A DNA stretch of 36,460 nt from Rhodococcus sp. CH91 (GTDB taxonomy: Bacteria; Actinomycetota; Actinomycetes; Mycobacteriales; Mycobacteriaceae). The stretch covers positions 1 to 36,460 of the forward strand of contig NZ_JAKFYR010000011.1 in assembly GCF_022554085.1 (NCBI RefSeq). Direction: 5' to 3'. Positions 1 through 9,722 of this stretch are shown here, piece after piece (position 1 is the stretch's first letter; each line of letters begins with the position of its first letter). Made by a program: the position numbers and the translations under genes. The notes below the pieces were generated by a model. The model had not been told where the DNA came from, did no database searches, and saw nothing but the letters and a program-made list of their open reading frames with translations.

Positions 1-1242
1 AGCGAAGCACCCGCCGAGCAGCCCGCTCAGCAGGAGGCACCGGCTCCGAAGCCCGCTGCGGAGGAGAAGCCTGCACCGAAGCCCGCTGCGGAGGAGAAGC
101 CTGCACCGAAGCCGCAGGCGCAGCAGTCCGCACCGAAGCCGCAGGCGCCGCAGTCCGCACCGAAGCCGCAGGCGCCGCAGTCCGCACCGAAGCCGCAGGC
201 GCCGCAGTCCGCACCGAAGCCGCAGGCGCAGCAGTCCGCACCGAAGGTCGAGCAGTCCGCTCCGGCGCCCGCACCGAAGCCTGCCGCACAGCAGACCCAG
301 CCGAGCGGTTCGACGCCGTACGTCACCCCGCTCGTCCGGAAGCTCGCCTCGCAGCACGGCGTCGACCTGTCCACGGTGAAGGGCACCGGTGTCGGTGGCC
401 GTATCCGCAAGCAGGACGTCCTCGCTGCCGCCGAGGGTGACAAGCCCGCCGTCGCTGCCGAGCAGAAGACCGCGGCTCCTGCCGGTCCGGCTCCGGGTGT
501 CCGTCCCGAGCTCGCCAAGCTGCGCGGAACGACCCAGAAGGTCAACCGCATCCGTCAGATCACGGCGAAGAAGACCCTCGAGTCGCTGCAGACCACCGCG
601 CAGCTCACCCAGACCTTCGAGGTCGACGTCACCAAGATCGCCCAGCTCCGCGCACAGGCGAAGAAGTCGTTCTCCGAGCGAGAGGGCGTCAATCTCACCT
701 TCCTGCCGTTCTTCGCGAAGGCCGTCGTCGAAGCACTGCGTGTGCACCCGAACGTCAACGCCTCCTACGACGACAGCAAGAAGGAGATCACCTACCACGC
801 GGCCGAGCATCTCGGTATCGCCGTGGACACCGAGCAGGGTCTGCTCTCCCCGGTGATCCACAACGCCGGCGATCTCTCGCTGGCCGAACTCGCCCGCGCG
901 ATCGCCGACATCGCCGAGCGTGCCCGCAAGGGCGGCCTCAAGCCGGACGAGCTGGCCGGTGGCACCTTCACCATCACCAACATCGGCAGCCAGGGCGCGT
1001 TGTTCGACACCCCGATCCTCGTGCCGCCGCAGGCTGCGATGCTCGGTACCGGTGCGATCGTCAAGCGCCCCGTCGTGGTGAACGACGAGACCGGTAACGA
1101 GTCGATCGGTGTGCGGTCGATGTGCTACCTGCCGCTCACCTACGATCACCGGCTGATCGACGGTGCCGACGCGGGTCGCTTCCTCAAGACGATCAAGCAT
1201 CGTCTCGAGGAGGGTGCCTTCGAGGCCGAGCTGGGACTGTAG
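1..1242 (+). CDS. sucB: Dihydrolipoamide acyltransferase (E2), 5'-truncated
   Basis: This is the C-terminal 413 residues of the E2 core of a 2-oxoacid dehydrogenase complex; the start and lipoyl domain(s) lie left of the window. E2 moves acyl groups from lipoyl-lysine to CoA in the cytoplasm. In order it shows an Ala/Pro/Lys/Gln-rich flexible linker (about residues 1-100), a peripheral subunit-binding domain (starting [12 protein letters not shown], with [13 protein letters not shown]), a second short linker, and the acyltransferase domain ending with the catalytic HxxxDG motif ([14 protein letters not shown]). The linker holds near-identical 27-nt repeats. lipB and lipA follow, and aceE is about 28 kb downstream. 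The M. tuberculosis homologue (DlaT, Rv2215) serves pyruvate dehydrogenase; whether this copy serves pyruvate, 2-oxoglutarate or both cannot be decided from sequence, so sucB/dlaT are alternative names. Confidence 0.95.
   Translation, partial: SEAPAEQPAQQEAPAPKPAAEEKPAPKPAAEEKPAPKPQAQQSAPKPQAPQSAPKPQAPQSAPKPQAPQSAPKPQAQQSAPKVEQSAPAPAPKPAAQQTQPSGSTPYVTPLVRKLASQHGVDLSTVKGTGVGGRIRKQDVLAAAEGDKPAVAAEQKTAAPAGPAPGVRPELAKLRGTTQKVNRIRQITAKKTLESLQTTAQLTQTFEVDVTKIAQLRAQAKKSFSEREGVNLTFLPFFAKAVVEALRVHPNVNASYDDSKKEITYHAAEHLGIAVDTEQGLLSPVIHNAGDLSLAELARAIADIAERARKGGLKPDELAGGTFTITNIGSQGALFDTPILVPPQAAMLGTGAIVKRPVVVNDETGNESIGVRSMCYLPLTYDHRLIDGADAGRFLKTIKHRLEEGAFEAELGL
49..108 (+). repeat. Two 30-nt direct repeats in the E2 linker
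   Basis: Two identical 30-nt units (49-78 and 79-108) encode [10 protein letters not shown]. They lie in frame in the E2 interdomain linker, directly before the 27-nt array. Confidence 0.8.
118..246 (+). repeat. 27-nt tandem repeat array in the E2 linker
   Basis: Four full units and one partial unit of 27 nt encode A(P/Q)QSAPKPQ. The units start at 118, 145, 172, 199 and 226. The middle units are identical at the nucleotide level, which indicates recent duplication rather than only protein-level selection. The unit is a whole number of codons, so gain or loss changes linker length without a frameshift. Confidence 0.9.
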
Positions 1243-1277
1243 TTCCGGAACACCGGCACCGATCCGGACATCCGCGC

Positions 1278-1306
1278 GGGGGCATCACCGGTCAGGTGGT
1301 GCCCCC
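1278..1306 (+). terminator. Hairpin after the E2 gene
   Basis: A 12-bp stem (1278-1289 with 1295-1306, one G-T wobble) with a 5-nt loop lies 36 nt past the E2 stop. No T tract follows, as is common for high-GC actinobacterial terminators. Confidence 0.6.
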
Positions 1307-1352
1307 GCCGGCGTTCGCGCACTACCCTGCTGCCCGCCTCGAGGCTGCGGCG

Positions 1353-1366
1353 TAGAGTTCTGAAAC
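1353..1366 (+). promoter_or_regulatory. -10 box and leaderless start of lipB
   Basis: TAGAGT at 1353-1358 is followed by 8 nt and then the lipB ATG. This is the spacing of a leaderless actinobacterial promoter. No Shine-Dalgarno sequence is visible. Confidence 0.5.
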
Positions 1367-2146
1367 ATGAGTAATCCCTCGTCTTCCGCCCGTTCCGATT
1401 CGGCTCCCGTCGCCGTCGCACGTCTCGGAACGATCGGATATCTCGAGGCCTGGGAGAAGCAACGAGAGCTCGCGAACGAGCGCGCCGACGGCATCGGTAC
1501 CGACACCCTGCTGCTGCTCGAGCATCCGGCCGTGTACACGGCCGGACGCCGGACGGAGGAGGGCGACCGCCCCACCGACGGCACCCCGGTCATCGACGTC
1601 GACCGCGGCGGCAAGATCACCTGGCACGGACCGGGTCAGCTCGTCGGATACCCCATCGTCAAGCTCGCCGAGCCCATCGACGTCGTCGGATACGTGCGCC
1701 GCATCGAGCAGGCCCTGATCCGGGTCTGCACCGACATGGGTCTCGTGTGCGGCCGTGTGGAGGGACGTTCCGGCGTCTGGCTTCCCGCCGAGCTCCGCGA
1801 CGGGCAGTGGCTGCCCGAGCGGAAGATCGCCGCGATCGGTATCCGCGTGCAGCGCGGGGTCGCGATGCACGGCTTCTCACTCAACTGCAATTCGGCTCTG
1901 GATGCCTTCGACGCGATCGTCCCGTGCGGCATCCGGGACGCCGGAGTCGCATCGCTGACCGGCGAACTCGGACGCGAGGTCACCGTCGACGAGGTGACGC
2001 CCGCGGTCGTGGACGCGGTGATCGATGCCCTCGACGGTCGAATCCCCGTGACGGAGTGCGATATCGACCGCGTGACCTTCGAGCAGGCGGTCGGTGCATC
2101 CGGAATTCCCTCCTCCGCTCCCGAATTCACGACGCACCGGTTCTGA
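1367..2146 (+). CDS. lipB: Octanoyl-[ACP]:protein N-octanoyltransferase LipB
   Basis: LipB transfers an octanoyl group from acyl carrier protein to the target lysine of lipoyl domains, the first step of endogenous protein lipoylation in the cytoplasm. The 259-residue product has the family signatures: [12 protein letters not shown], the [17 protein letters not shown] substrate-site segment, catalytic Lys153 in RKIAAIGIR and catalytic Cys187 in IVPCGI. An N-terminal extension of about 15 residues rich in Ser/Ala precedes the conserved core. The ATG at 1367 fits the TAGAGT box upstream. lipA follows 54 nt downstream with its own promoter-like box. The neighbouring E2 protein is a natural substrate. 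Confidence 0.97.
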   Translation: MSNPSSSARSDSAPVAVARLGTIGYLEAWEKQRELANERADGIGTDTLLLLEHPAVYTAGRRTEEGDRPTDGTPVIDVDRGGKITWHGPGQLVGYPIVKLAEPIDVVGYVRRIEQALIRVCTDMGLVCGRVEGRSGVWLPAELRDGQWLPERKIAAIGIRVQRGVAMHGFSLNCNSALDAFDAIVPCGIRDAGVASLTGELGREVTVDEVTPAVVDAVIDALDGRIPVTECDIDRVTFEQAVGASGIPSSAPEFTTHRF

Positions 2147-2187
2147 GCGTCGGCCGCACCGGCCGGATCCGGGCCGGACCGGCGGCG

Positions 2188-2200
2188 TACGATCGGGTAC
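2188..2200 (+). promoter_or_regulatory. -10 box and leaderless start of lipA
   Basis: TACGAT at 2188-2193 followed by 7 nt places the transcription start at the GTG at 2201. No ribosome binding site is visible, so this box supports the GTG start. Confidence 0.55.
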
Positions 2201-3211
2201 GTGACTGTGGCCCCAGAAGGACGCAAGCTGCTGCGGATCGAGACCCGAAACGCGCAGACGCCGATCGAACGCAAACCCAACTGGATCAGGACCCGGGCGA
2301 AGATGGGCCCGGAGTACACCGACCTCAAAGGCCTGGTGCGACGCGAAGGTCTGCACACGGTGTGCGAGGAGGCCGGCTGCCCCAACATCTACGAGTGCTG
2401 GGAAGACCGGGAAGCGACCTTCCTCATCGGTGGCGAGCAGTGCACGCGGCGCTGCGACTTCTGCCAGATCGACACGGGTAAGCCGGCCGCGCTCGACCGC
2501 GACGAGCCGCGCCGGGTCGCCGAATCCGTTCGTTCGATGGGTCTGCGGTATTCCACCATCACCGGTGTCGCCCGCGACGACCTGCCCGACGGTGGTGCGT
2601 GGCTGTACGCCGAGACGGTGAAGCAGATCCACGCCCTCAATCCCGGCACGGGCGTCGAGAACCTCATCCCCGACTTCAACGGCAAGCCCGACCTCCTGCA
2701 GGAGGTCTTCGAGTCGCGTCCGGAGGTGCTCGCGCACAACGTCGAGACCGTGCCGCGCATCTTCAAGCGCATCCGCCCGGCCTTCCGCTACGAGCGCTCC
2801 CTCGACGTGATCCGGCAGGCCCGCGATTTCGGTCTGGTCACCAAGTCGAATCTCATCCTCGGTATGGGTGAGACGCCCGAGGAGGTCACCGCCGCGCTGC
2901 ACGACCTGCACGACGCCGGATGCGACATCATCACGATCACCCAGTATCTGCGTCCGTCGCCGCTGCACCATCCGGTCGAGCGGTGGGTCAAGCCGCAGGA
3001 GTTCGTCGACCATTCGGAGGCGGCCCGCGAGATCGGGTTCGCCGGTGTGATGGCCGGACCGCTGGTGCGTTCGTCGTACCGTGCCGGTCGCCTCTACGCC
3101 CAGGCGATGGCCCACCACGGTCGTGAGCTTCCCGCCGATCAAGCACATCTCGCCGAGGAAGGCACCGCCTCCCAGGAAGCGGGTGCGGTGCTCGCGCGCT
3201 TCGGCAACTGA
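2201..3211 (+). CDS. lipA: Lipoyl synthase LipA (radical SAM)
   Basis: LipA inserts two sulfur atoms into the protein-bound octanoyl chain made by LipB, producing the lipoyl cofactor. The 336-residue product has both iron-sulfur sites: the auxiliary cluster motif C55-x4-C60-x5-C66 ([12 protein letters not shown]) and the radical SAM motif C81-x3-C85-x2-C88 (CTRRCDFC). The C-terminal VRSSYRAG segment carries the serine that ligates the auxiliary cluster in characterised homologues. Length and motifs match a full-length enzyme. The GTG at 2201 is chosen because a TACGAT -10 box lies 7 nt upstream and the family N-terminus fits. A strong hairpin follows the gene. Confidence 0.98.
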   Translation: MTVAPEGRKLLRIETRNAQTPIERKPNWIRTRAKMGPEYTDLKGLVRREGLHTVCEEAGCPNIYECWEDREATFLIGGEQCTRRCDFCQIDTGKPAALDRDEPRRVAESVRSMGLRYSTITGVARDDLPDGGAWLYAETVKQIHALNPGTGVENLIPDFNGKPDLLQEVFESRPEVLAHNVETVPRIFKRIRPAFRYERSLDVIRQARDFGLVTKSNLILGMGETPEEVTAALHDLHDAGCDIITITQYLRPSPLHHPVERWVKPQEFVDHSEAAREIGFAGVMAGPLVRSSYRAGRLYAQAMAHHGRELPADQAHLAEEGTASQEAGAVLARFGN

Positions 3212-3241
3212 CCTTTCGGCCGCTCGTCGCGGCAGGTCGTC

Positions 3242-3281
3242 ACGGCCCCGGTGGTGGTAAGTGCGCCGTCACCGGGGCCGT
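3242..3281 (+). terminator. Hairpin between lipA and the DUF4191 gene
   Basis: A perfect 12-bp stem (3242-3253 with 3270-3281) encloses a 16-nt loop, 30 nt after lipA. Its last base is the first base of the TATCCT box used by the next gene, so termination and re-initiation are packed together. Confidence 0.65.
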
Positions 3282-3293
3282 ATCCTTGAGTGC
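3281..3293 (+). promoter_or_regulatory. -10 box and leaderless start of the DUF4191 gene
   Basis: TATCCT at 3281-3286 and a 7-nt spacer precede the ATG at 3294. This argues for that start over the in-frame GTG at 3261, which lies inside the hairpin loop. Confidence 0.55.
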
Positions 3294-4034
3294 ATGGCGA
3301 AGGGCAGTAAGAACGACAAGGAAGCGAAGGCAGCGGCCAAGGCCGCGCGGAAGCAGGCGTCGAAGGAGCGTCGCACTCAGCTGTGGCAGGCGTTCCAGAT
3401 CCAGCGCAAGGAGGACAAGCTTCTCCTGCCGTGGATGATCGGCGCCCTCGTCGCTTCGATCGTGGTGTTCTTCGTCGTCGGCCTGATCTTCGGCATCGAG
3501 TGGTTCCTGTTGCCCATCGGCATTCTCGTGGGTGTCCTCGCGGCCTTCATCATCTTCGGTCGCCGCGTGCAGAAGAGTGTGTACGCCAAGGCCGACGGGC
3601 AAGCCGGCGCGGCGGCGTGGGCACTGGACAATCTGCAGGGCGCGTGGCGCGTGACCCAGGCGGTCGCCGGCACCACCCAGCTCGACGCGGTGCACCGCGT
3701 GATCGGCCGCCCCGGTGTCATTCTCATCGGCGAGGGCAACCCCGGTCGTGTGCGAGGCCTGATGGCGCAGGAGAAGAAGCGGGTCGCGCGTCTCGTCGGC
3801 GACACCCCGATCTACGAGTTCGTCGTGGGCAACGACGAGGGTCAGGTTCCTCTGTCGCAGCTGCAGAAGCGCCTGAACAAGCTGCCCCGCAACATCGACA
3901 CCAAGCGGATGGACACCATCGAGGGACGGCTGTCGGCTCTGAGTTCGAAGAAGTCGGGTCCCGCCGTGCCCAAGGGCCCGCTTCCCGCCGGCGCGAAGAT
4001 GCGCAGCGTCCAGCGGACCATCCGCCGCCGCTGA
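3294..4034 (+). CDS. DUF4191 family membrane protein
   Basis: A 246-residue integral membrane protein of unknown function, the positional counterpart of M. tuberculosis Rv2219. The N-terminus (residues 1-42) is very rich in Lys/Ala and is probably cytoplasmic. Two adjacent transmembrane segments follow (about 46-67 and 70-89), then a soluble domain of about 155 residues with Asp/Arg-rich segments and a basic C-terminus (RSVQRTIRRR). No catalytic motif is recognisable. It sits between lipA and a convergent RDD protein, and a strong two-way terminator closes the gene. A role in lipoate metabolism is not supported by anything beyond position. Confidence 0.85.
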   Translation: MAKGSKNDKEAKAAAKAARKQASKERRTQLWQAFQIQRKEDKLLLPWMIGALVASIVVFFVVGLIFGIEWFLLPIGILVGVLAAFIIFGRRVQKSVYAKADGQAGAAAWALDNLQGAWRVTQAVAGTTQLDAVHRVIGRPGVILIGEGNPGRVRGLMAQEKKRVARLVGDTPIYEFVVGNDEGQVPLSQLQKRLNKLPRNIDTKRMDTIEGRLSALSSKKSGPAVPKGPLPAGAKMRSVQRTIRRR

Positions 4035-4050
4035 ACTTCCGGTAGCACGT

Positions 4051-4088
4051 CGAAGGCCGCGTTCCTCGGAAGAGAAACGCGGCCTTCG
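4051..4088. terminator. Two-way terminator between convergent DUF4191 and RDD genes
   Basis: A perfect 13-bp inverted repeat (4051-4063 with 4076-4088, 12-nt loop) lies between the converging stop codons. Being symmetrical, it can act on both strands. Confidence 0.75.
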
Positions 4089-4111
4089 GTGCAGCCCGGT
4101 TACCGGCGGGG

Positions 4112-4588
4112 TCAGCGCGACCGGACGACCGCGGTGCCGGTGACACGGTCCTGCAGGCCCCGTCCGTCGATATCGGTGACGAGGGCGGGCGCGATGAACA
4201 CCAGCAGCGCCTGCCGTGCCAGAGCGCGCACGATACCCACTCGCACCGGGGCATCCACGCGGATCACCTGCAGTCCGGCGACGAACTGTCCGGGGGTGAA
4301 CGAGAACAGGGTCACGCAGCCGATGCCCACCACGGACCAGACGATGAGGGTGTAGGCGGACAGGAGCGGACTCTCGAGCGGGTTGTTCCCCACGATGCCG
4401 GCCGCGATGGCCATCGACATCAGCCAGTCGATCGCGAGGGCGAACGCGCGGCGGGTCGTGGCCGGGAGGGATCCGGGGCCGTGCTCCGGGAGACCGAGCA
4501 GCTGGCCCGGATAGTCCTGTTCCTGCTCGAGTCCCTTGGGGAGCGCCGCAGCGGGTCCGGAAAGCCAACTGCCCGTCATTCGTGCCAT
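4112..4588 (-). CDS. RDD family membrane protein
   Basis: A 158-residue inner-membrane protein with the RDD fold (counterpart of Rv2219A). Three hydrophobic segments are visible: one starting RRAFALAIDW (holding the Arg and Asp of the family name), a second around LIVWSVVGIGCVTLF, and a third around ALLVFIAPALV. The conserved TPGQFVAGLQVIRVD loop follows the second segment. The function of RDD proteins is not settled; some take part in ion or osmolyte transport. It is divergent from glnA1. The ATG at 4588 is supported by a TATCCT box 6 nt upstream; a second in-frame ATG lies three codons in. Confidence 0.85.
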   Translation of the reverse strand: MARMTGSWLSGPAAALPKGLEQEQDYPGQLLGLPEHGPGSLPATTRRAFALAIDWLMSMAIAAGIVGNNPLESPLLSAYTLIVWSVVGIGCVTLFSFTPGQFVAGLQVIRVDAPVRVGIVRALARQALLVFIAPALVTDIDGRGLQDRVTGTAVVRSR

Positions 4589-4600
4589 ACGACCAGGATA
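4589..4600 (-). promoter_or_regulatory. -10 box and leaderless start of the RDD gene
   Basis: On the minus strand TATCCT (4600-4595) and a 6-nt spacer directly precede the ATG, a leaderless arrangement. Confidence 0.5.
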
Positions 4601-4686
4601 AGCTCTCTCGTGCGGACCAGCGCCGACCCGTGTCTCCGCGGTGACTTATACCACCTTTTCGACCTCACAGCAGGGCGAAGGCATGT

Positions 4687-4702
4687 GTAACACCCGCGAA
4701 AC
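4687..4702 (+). promoter_or_regulatory. GlnR-type operator upstream of glnA1
   Basis: GTAAC-N6-GAAAC (4687-4691, 4698-4702) matches the actinobacterial GlnR consensus gTnAC-n6-GaAAC. Two -10 candidates follow: TAGGCT at 4704-4709, which would put the box in the -35 region, and TAACGT at 4735-4740, which would put the box near -50, an activator position. A weaker second half-site pair may follow. The site lies 97 nt before the glnA1 start. Confidence 0.65.
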
Positions 4703-4798
4703 ATAGGCTTGATGGACGGGCAACACCAGATCCATAACGTCTGATCCGACGCAGGCGCCCAGCACACCATGGCGCGCACCGACTGAAGGAGCACTAGC

Positions 4799-6235
4799 GT
4801 GGCGTTCACCACGGCCGAAGAGGTCATCAAGTACATCGCGGACGAGAACATCGAATACGTCGATATCCGCTTTACGGACCTGCCCGGCATCGAGCAGCAC
4901 TTCTCGATCCCTGCGAAGGCGTTCACCCAGGATGTCTTCGACGACGGCCTGGCGTTCGACGGGTCCTCCGTGCGGGGATTCCAGTCGATCCACGAGTCGG
5001 ACATGCTGCTGCTGCCCGACGTCACCACCGCCCGCGTCGATCCCTTCCGTGCTGCCAAGACGCTGAACGTCAACTTCTTCGTCCACGACCCCTTCACCCG
5101 TGAGTCCTACTCGCGCGACCCCCGCAATGTCGCCCGTAAGGCCGAGGAATACCTGATCAGCACCGGTATCGCCGACACCGCCTTCTTCGGTGCCGAGGCC
5201 GAGTTCTACATCTTCGACTCCATCGCATACGACTCGAAGATGAACGGCGCCTTCTACGAGATCGACGCGATCTCGGGCTCGTGGAACACCGGCGCGGAGT
5301 ACAACCCCGACGGCACCCCGAACCGCGGCTACAAGGTTCGCGCGAAGGGTGGCTACTTCCCGGTCGCGCCGTACGACCACTACGTCGACCTCCGCGACGA
5401 GATCGCCACCAACCTGCAGAACGCAGGCTTCGAGCTCGAGCGCGGCCACCACGAGGTGGGCACCGGCGGTCAGGCCGAGATCAACTACAAGTTCAACACC
5501 CTGCTCGCCGCAGCCGACGACCTGCAGCTGTTCAAGTACATCGTCAAGAACACGGCGTGGAAGGCCGGCAAGACCGTCACCTTCATGCCGAAGCCGCTGT
5601 TCGGCGACAACGGTTCGGGCATGCACGTCCACCAGTCGCTGTGGAAGGACGGCAAGCCGCTGTTCCACGACGAGTCCGGCTACGCAGGCCTGTCCGACGT
5701 CGCACGCTGGTACATCGGCGGCATCCTGCATCACGCACCGTCGCTGCTCGCCTTCACCAACCCGACGATCAACTCGTACCACCGTCTGGTGCCGGGCTAC
5801 GAGGCTCCGATCAACCTGGTCTACAGCCAGCGCAACCGTTCGGCCGCCGTGCGTATCCCGATCACGGGCAACAACCCGAAGGCCAAGCGCCTCGAGTTCC
5901 GCGCACCGGACTCCTCGGGTAACCCCTACCTGAACTTCGCCGCGCAGATGATGGCCGGCCTCGACGGCATCAAGAACAAGATCGAGCCGCTCGCTCCGGT
6001 CGACAAGGACCTCTACGAGCTTCCGCCGGAGGAGGCGAAGAACATCCCGCAGGCCCCCACGAGCCTGTCGGCTGTCATCGACAACCTCGAGCGCGACCAC
6101 GAGTACCTGACCGAGGGTGGCGTCTTCACCAGCGACCTCATCGAGACCTGGATCTCGCTGAAGCGCGAGCAGGAGATCGCACCGGTCAACCTGCGTCCGC
6201 ACCCCTACGAGTTCCAGCTGTACTTCGACTGCTGA
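4799..6235 (+). CDS. glnA: Glutamine synthetase type I GlnA1
   Basis: GlnA1 makes glutamine from glutamate, ammonia and ATP; it is the main nitrogen-assimilation enzyme and a dodecamer in the cytoplasm. The 478-residue product matches the GSI-beta length. Visible signatures are the N-terminal beta-grasp segment ([12 protein letters not shown]), the metal/glutamate site (AEAEFYIFD), the [12 protein letters not shown] segment and the [10 protein letters not shown] arginine region. The adenylylation site is Tyr406 in [10 protein letters not shown], the target of GlnE encoded in this window. The GTG at 4799 is preceded by GAAGGAG (4785-4791). A GlnR-type box lies upstream and a 17-bp hairpin downstream, so the gene is probably monocistronic. 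Confidence 0.98.
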   Translation: MAFTTAEEVIKYIADENIEYVDIRFTDLPGIEQHFSIPAKAFTQDVFDDGLAFDGSSVRGFQSIHESDMLLLPDVTTARVDPFRAAKTLNVNFFVHDPFTRESYSRDPRNVARKAEEYLISTGIADTAFFGAEAEFYIFDSIAYDSKMNGAFYEIDAISGSWNTGAEYNPDGTPNRGYKVRAKGGYFPVAPYDHYVDLRDEIATNLQNAGFELERGHHEVGTGGQAEINYKFNTLLAAADDLQLFKYIVKNTAWKAGKTVTFMPKPLFGDNGSGMHVHQSLWKDGKPLFHDESGYAGLSDVARWYIGGILHHAPSLLAFTNPTINSYHRLVPGYEAPINLVYSQRNRSAAVRIPITGNNPKAKRLEFRAPDSSGNPYLNFAAQMMAGLDGIKNKIEPLAPVDKDLYELPPEEAKNIPQAPTSLSAVIDNLERDHEYLTEGGVFTSDLIETWISLKREQEIAPVNLRPHPYEFQLYFDC

Positions 6236-6268
6236 GTCGCGTAGTCGCGTAGGTCGTCGACCTTCGGA

Positions 6269-6309
6269 ACATCGGTCCGTTCGCCCGGTCGGGGCGAACG
6301 GACCGATGT
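6269..6309 (+). terminator. Strong terminator hairpin of glnA1
   Basis: A perfect 17-bp stem (6269-6285 with 6293-6309) with a 7-nt loop lies 33 nt after the glnA1 stop and is followed by CGTTTC. Confidence 0.85.
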
Positions 6310-6433
6310 CGTTTCACCCCCGGTCGCACCACACGGTACGCGGCACCGTGATTCACGGCCGCCACAGCACCGGTGAGCCCTGTCGACATGCGAAAACCGT
6401 TCGTTCACCGGCTGATCCGTCGAAATCGCGACC

Positions 6434-6463
6434 GACTCCAGAAAAGTAGTCCATAGTGGGCAC
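6434..6463 (+). promoter_or_regulatory. furA promoter and probable FurA operator
   Basis: GACT (6434-6437) and AGTC (6448-6451) flank an A-rich core (CCAGAAAAGT), followed by CATAGT (6452-6457) as -10 box and a 6-nt spacer to the GTG. The layout and the CCAGAAAAG core resemble the mycobacterial furA autoregulatory operator as I remember it. A leaderless transcript from the GTG is likely. Confidence 0.55.
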
Positions 6464-6922
6464 GTGCCCTCGACGCGGGATTTCCCCGAGCGGTTACGCG
6501 CAGCCGGTCTTCGCGTGACCCGACAGCGTCTGGCGGTGCTCGAAGCAGCGCTCGAGCACCCGCACGCCGACGCCGATCGCATCTTCGGAGCGGTCGGAAC
6601 CGTCCTTCCCGGCATCGCCCGGCACACCGTGTACGACGTCCTCCACGCACTGACAGCAGGTGGGCTTCTCCGTCGAATCGAACCCGCGGGTTTCCACGCA
6701 CGATACGAAGTGCGTGTCGGCGACAGCCATCACCATCTCGTCTGCCGGTCCTGCGCCACCATCTCGGACGTCGAGCACACCCTCGGCGACACGCGCTGCC
6801 TCTCGCCGCCCGACGATGCAGGCTTCGACCTCGACGAGGCGGATGTCGTCTTCTGGGGTCTGTGTCGCGACTGCTCGACAGAAGACCTACGACCACAGCC
6901 CAGAATCGGTCCGATCCACTGA
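6464..6922 (+). CDS. furA: Fur family repressor FurA
   Basis: FurA is a metal-dependent, redox-sensing repressor of the adjacent catalase-peroxidase gene and of itself. The 152-residue protein has an N-terminal winged helix (VTRQRLAVLEAA, about residues 18-30, then RHTVYDVLHAL), the histidine-rich hinge HHH (89-91) and two CxxC pairs (C94/C97 and C134/C137) that can bind structural zinc. The furA-katG arrangement is the classic actinobacterial one and separates it from the zinc-responsive FurB/Zur paralogue. The GTG start fits the leaderless promoter just upstream. katG begins 18 nt after the stop, so the two are co-transcribed. Confidence 0.95.
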   Translation: MPSTRDFPERLRAAGLRVTRQRLAVLEAALEHPHADADRIFGAVGTVLPGIARHTVYDVLHALTAGGLLRRIEPAGFHARYEVRVGDSHHHLVCRSCATISDVEHTLGDTRCLSPPDDAGFDLDEADVVFWGLCRDCSTEDLRPQPRIGPIH

Positions 6923-9127
<2,205 letters not shown>

Positions 9128-9168
9128 GTGCGTCGGTGGCTCGCGAGGGCCACCGGACATCCCTTACC

Positions 9169-9200
9169 GGAGCCACCCGTCGTGATCGGCGGGTGGCTTC
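9169..9200 (+). terminator. Terminator hairpin of katG
   Basis: An 11-bp stem with one G-T wobble (9169-9179 with 9190-9200, 10-nt loop) lies 41 nt after the katG stop. Confidence 0.7.
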
Positions 9201-9278
9201 GTCGTGCAGGCCGCGGCAGGAGGGAGAAACGGACTGGACAGCCTTACTACACACGGGTGTACCGTGAAGGCGCAGCGT

Positions 9279-9296
9279 TGGTGATATGTGTCACAT
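9279..9296 (+). promoter_or_regulatory. CRP/GlxR-like site
   Basis: GGTGA-TATGTG-TCACA (9280-9295) matches the cAMP-receptor consensus TGTGA-N6-TCACA at 9 of 10 positions. It lies about 70 nt upstream of the small secreted protein start. Confidence 0.5.
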
Positions 9297-9362
9297 CTGC
9301 GTTCGGGGGCACAGATGCGGCGAAGTCCGTATTCGACGACTCGTCTCCTCGGGAGGCCCACC

Positions 9363-9701
9363 ATGCGTAGATCCCTCGTTGCGGCGGCCTGTGCCGTCGC
9401 TCTGCTTTCCCCCGTCCCCGTGAGCATCGCGCTGGCCGGCAGCGCGGCAGCGGAAATCGGCGACTTCTCGGTCGTCGGTATGTCCCAGGAACAGGCCGAA
9501 ACCGCCCTCTCCGAGGCGGATATTCCCTACGTCATCCTCAATCGTGCCGGCAACAAGCTGAAGAACTGCCGGGTCACCGAACAACGCGACCGCGGATACA
9601 AGGTCGAGGACGAATGGGAATGGGACTCCGGGAACAGCGAGTGGACCAAGACGGAGACGGAGGTCTGGCGCGGAGTCGCTCTCGTGGTCTTCTGCGACTG
9701 A
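9363..9701 (+). CDS. Small secreted PASTA-like protein
   Basis: A 112-residue exported protein of unknown function. Residues 1 to about 31 form a signal peptide (MRRSLVAAACAVALL, Ala-rich end around GSAAAE). The mature part begins with a PASTA-like stretch (DFSVVGMSQEQAETALSEA, then a short strand, then CRVTEQ). The remainder is rich in Trp, Glu and Asp and ends in VALVVFCD. Two cysteines in the mature part (in NCRV and at FCD) could form one disulfide. The ATG at 9363 has a GGGAGG ribosome binding site; an in-frame ATG at 9288 lies within the CRP-like site and is unlikely. It faces glnE convergently with 21 nt between the stops. The PASTA assignment is by pattern only. Confidence 0.7.
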   Translation: MRRSLVAAACAVALLSPVPVSIALAGSAAAEIGDFSVVGMSQEQAETALSEADIPYVILNRAGNKLKNCRVTEQRDRGYKVEDEWEWDSGNSEWTKTETEVWRGVALVVFCD

Positions 9702-9722
9702 CCGACCCGCGACCCCGGTCCG

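Noticed and set aside
118-246. CRISPR array
   Set aside because: The 27-nt units abut without spacers, are in frame and encode a Pro/Ala linker of E2.
9128-9362. A further small gene between katG and the secreted protein
   Set aside because: The possible frames have no ribosome binding site and one overlaps the katG terminator; the region is better explained as terminator plus promoter.
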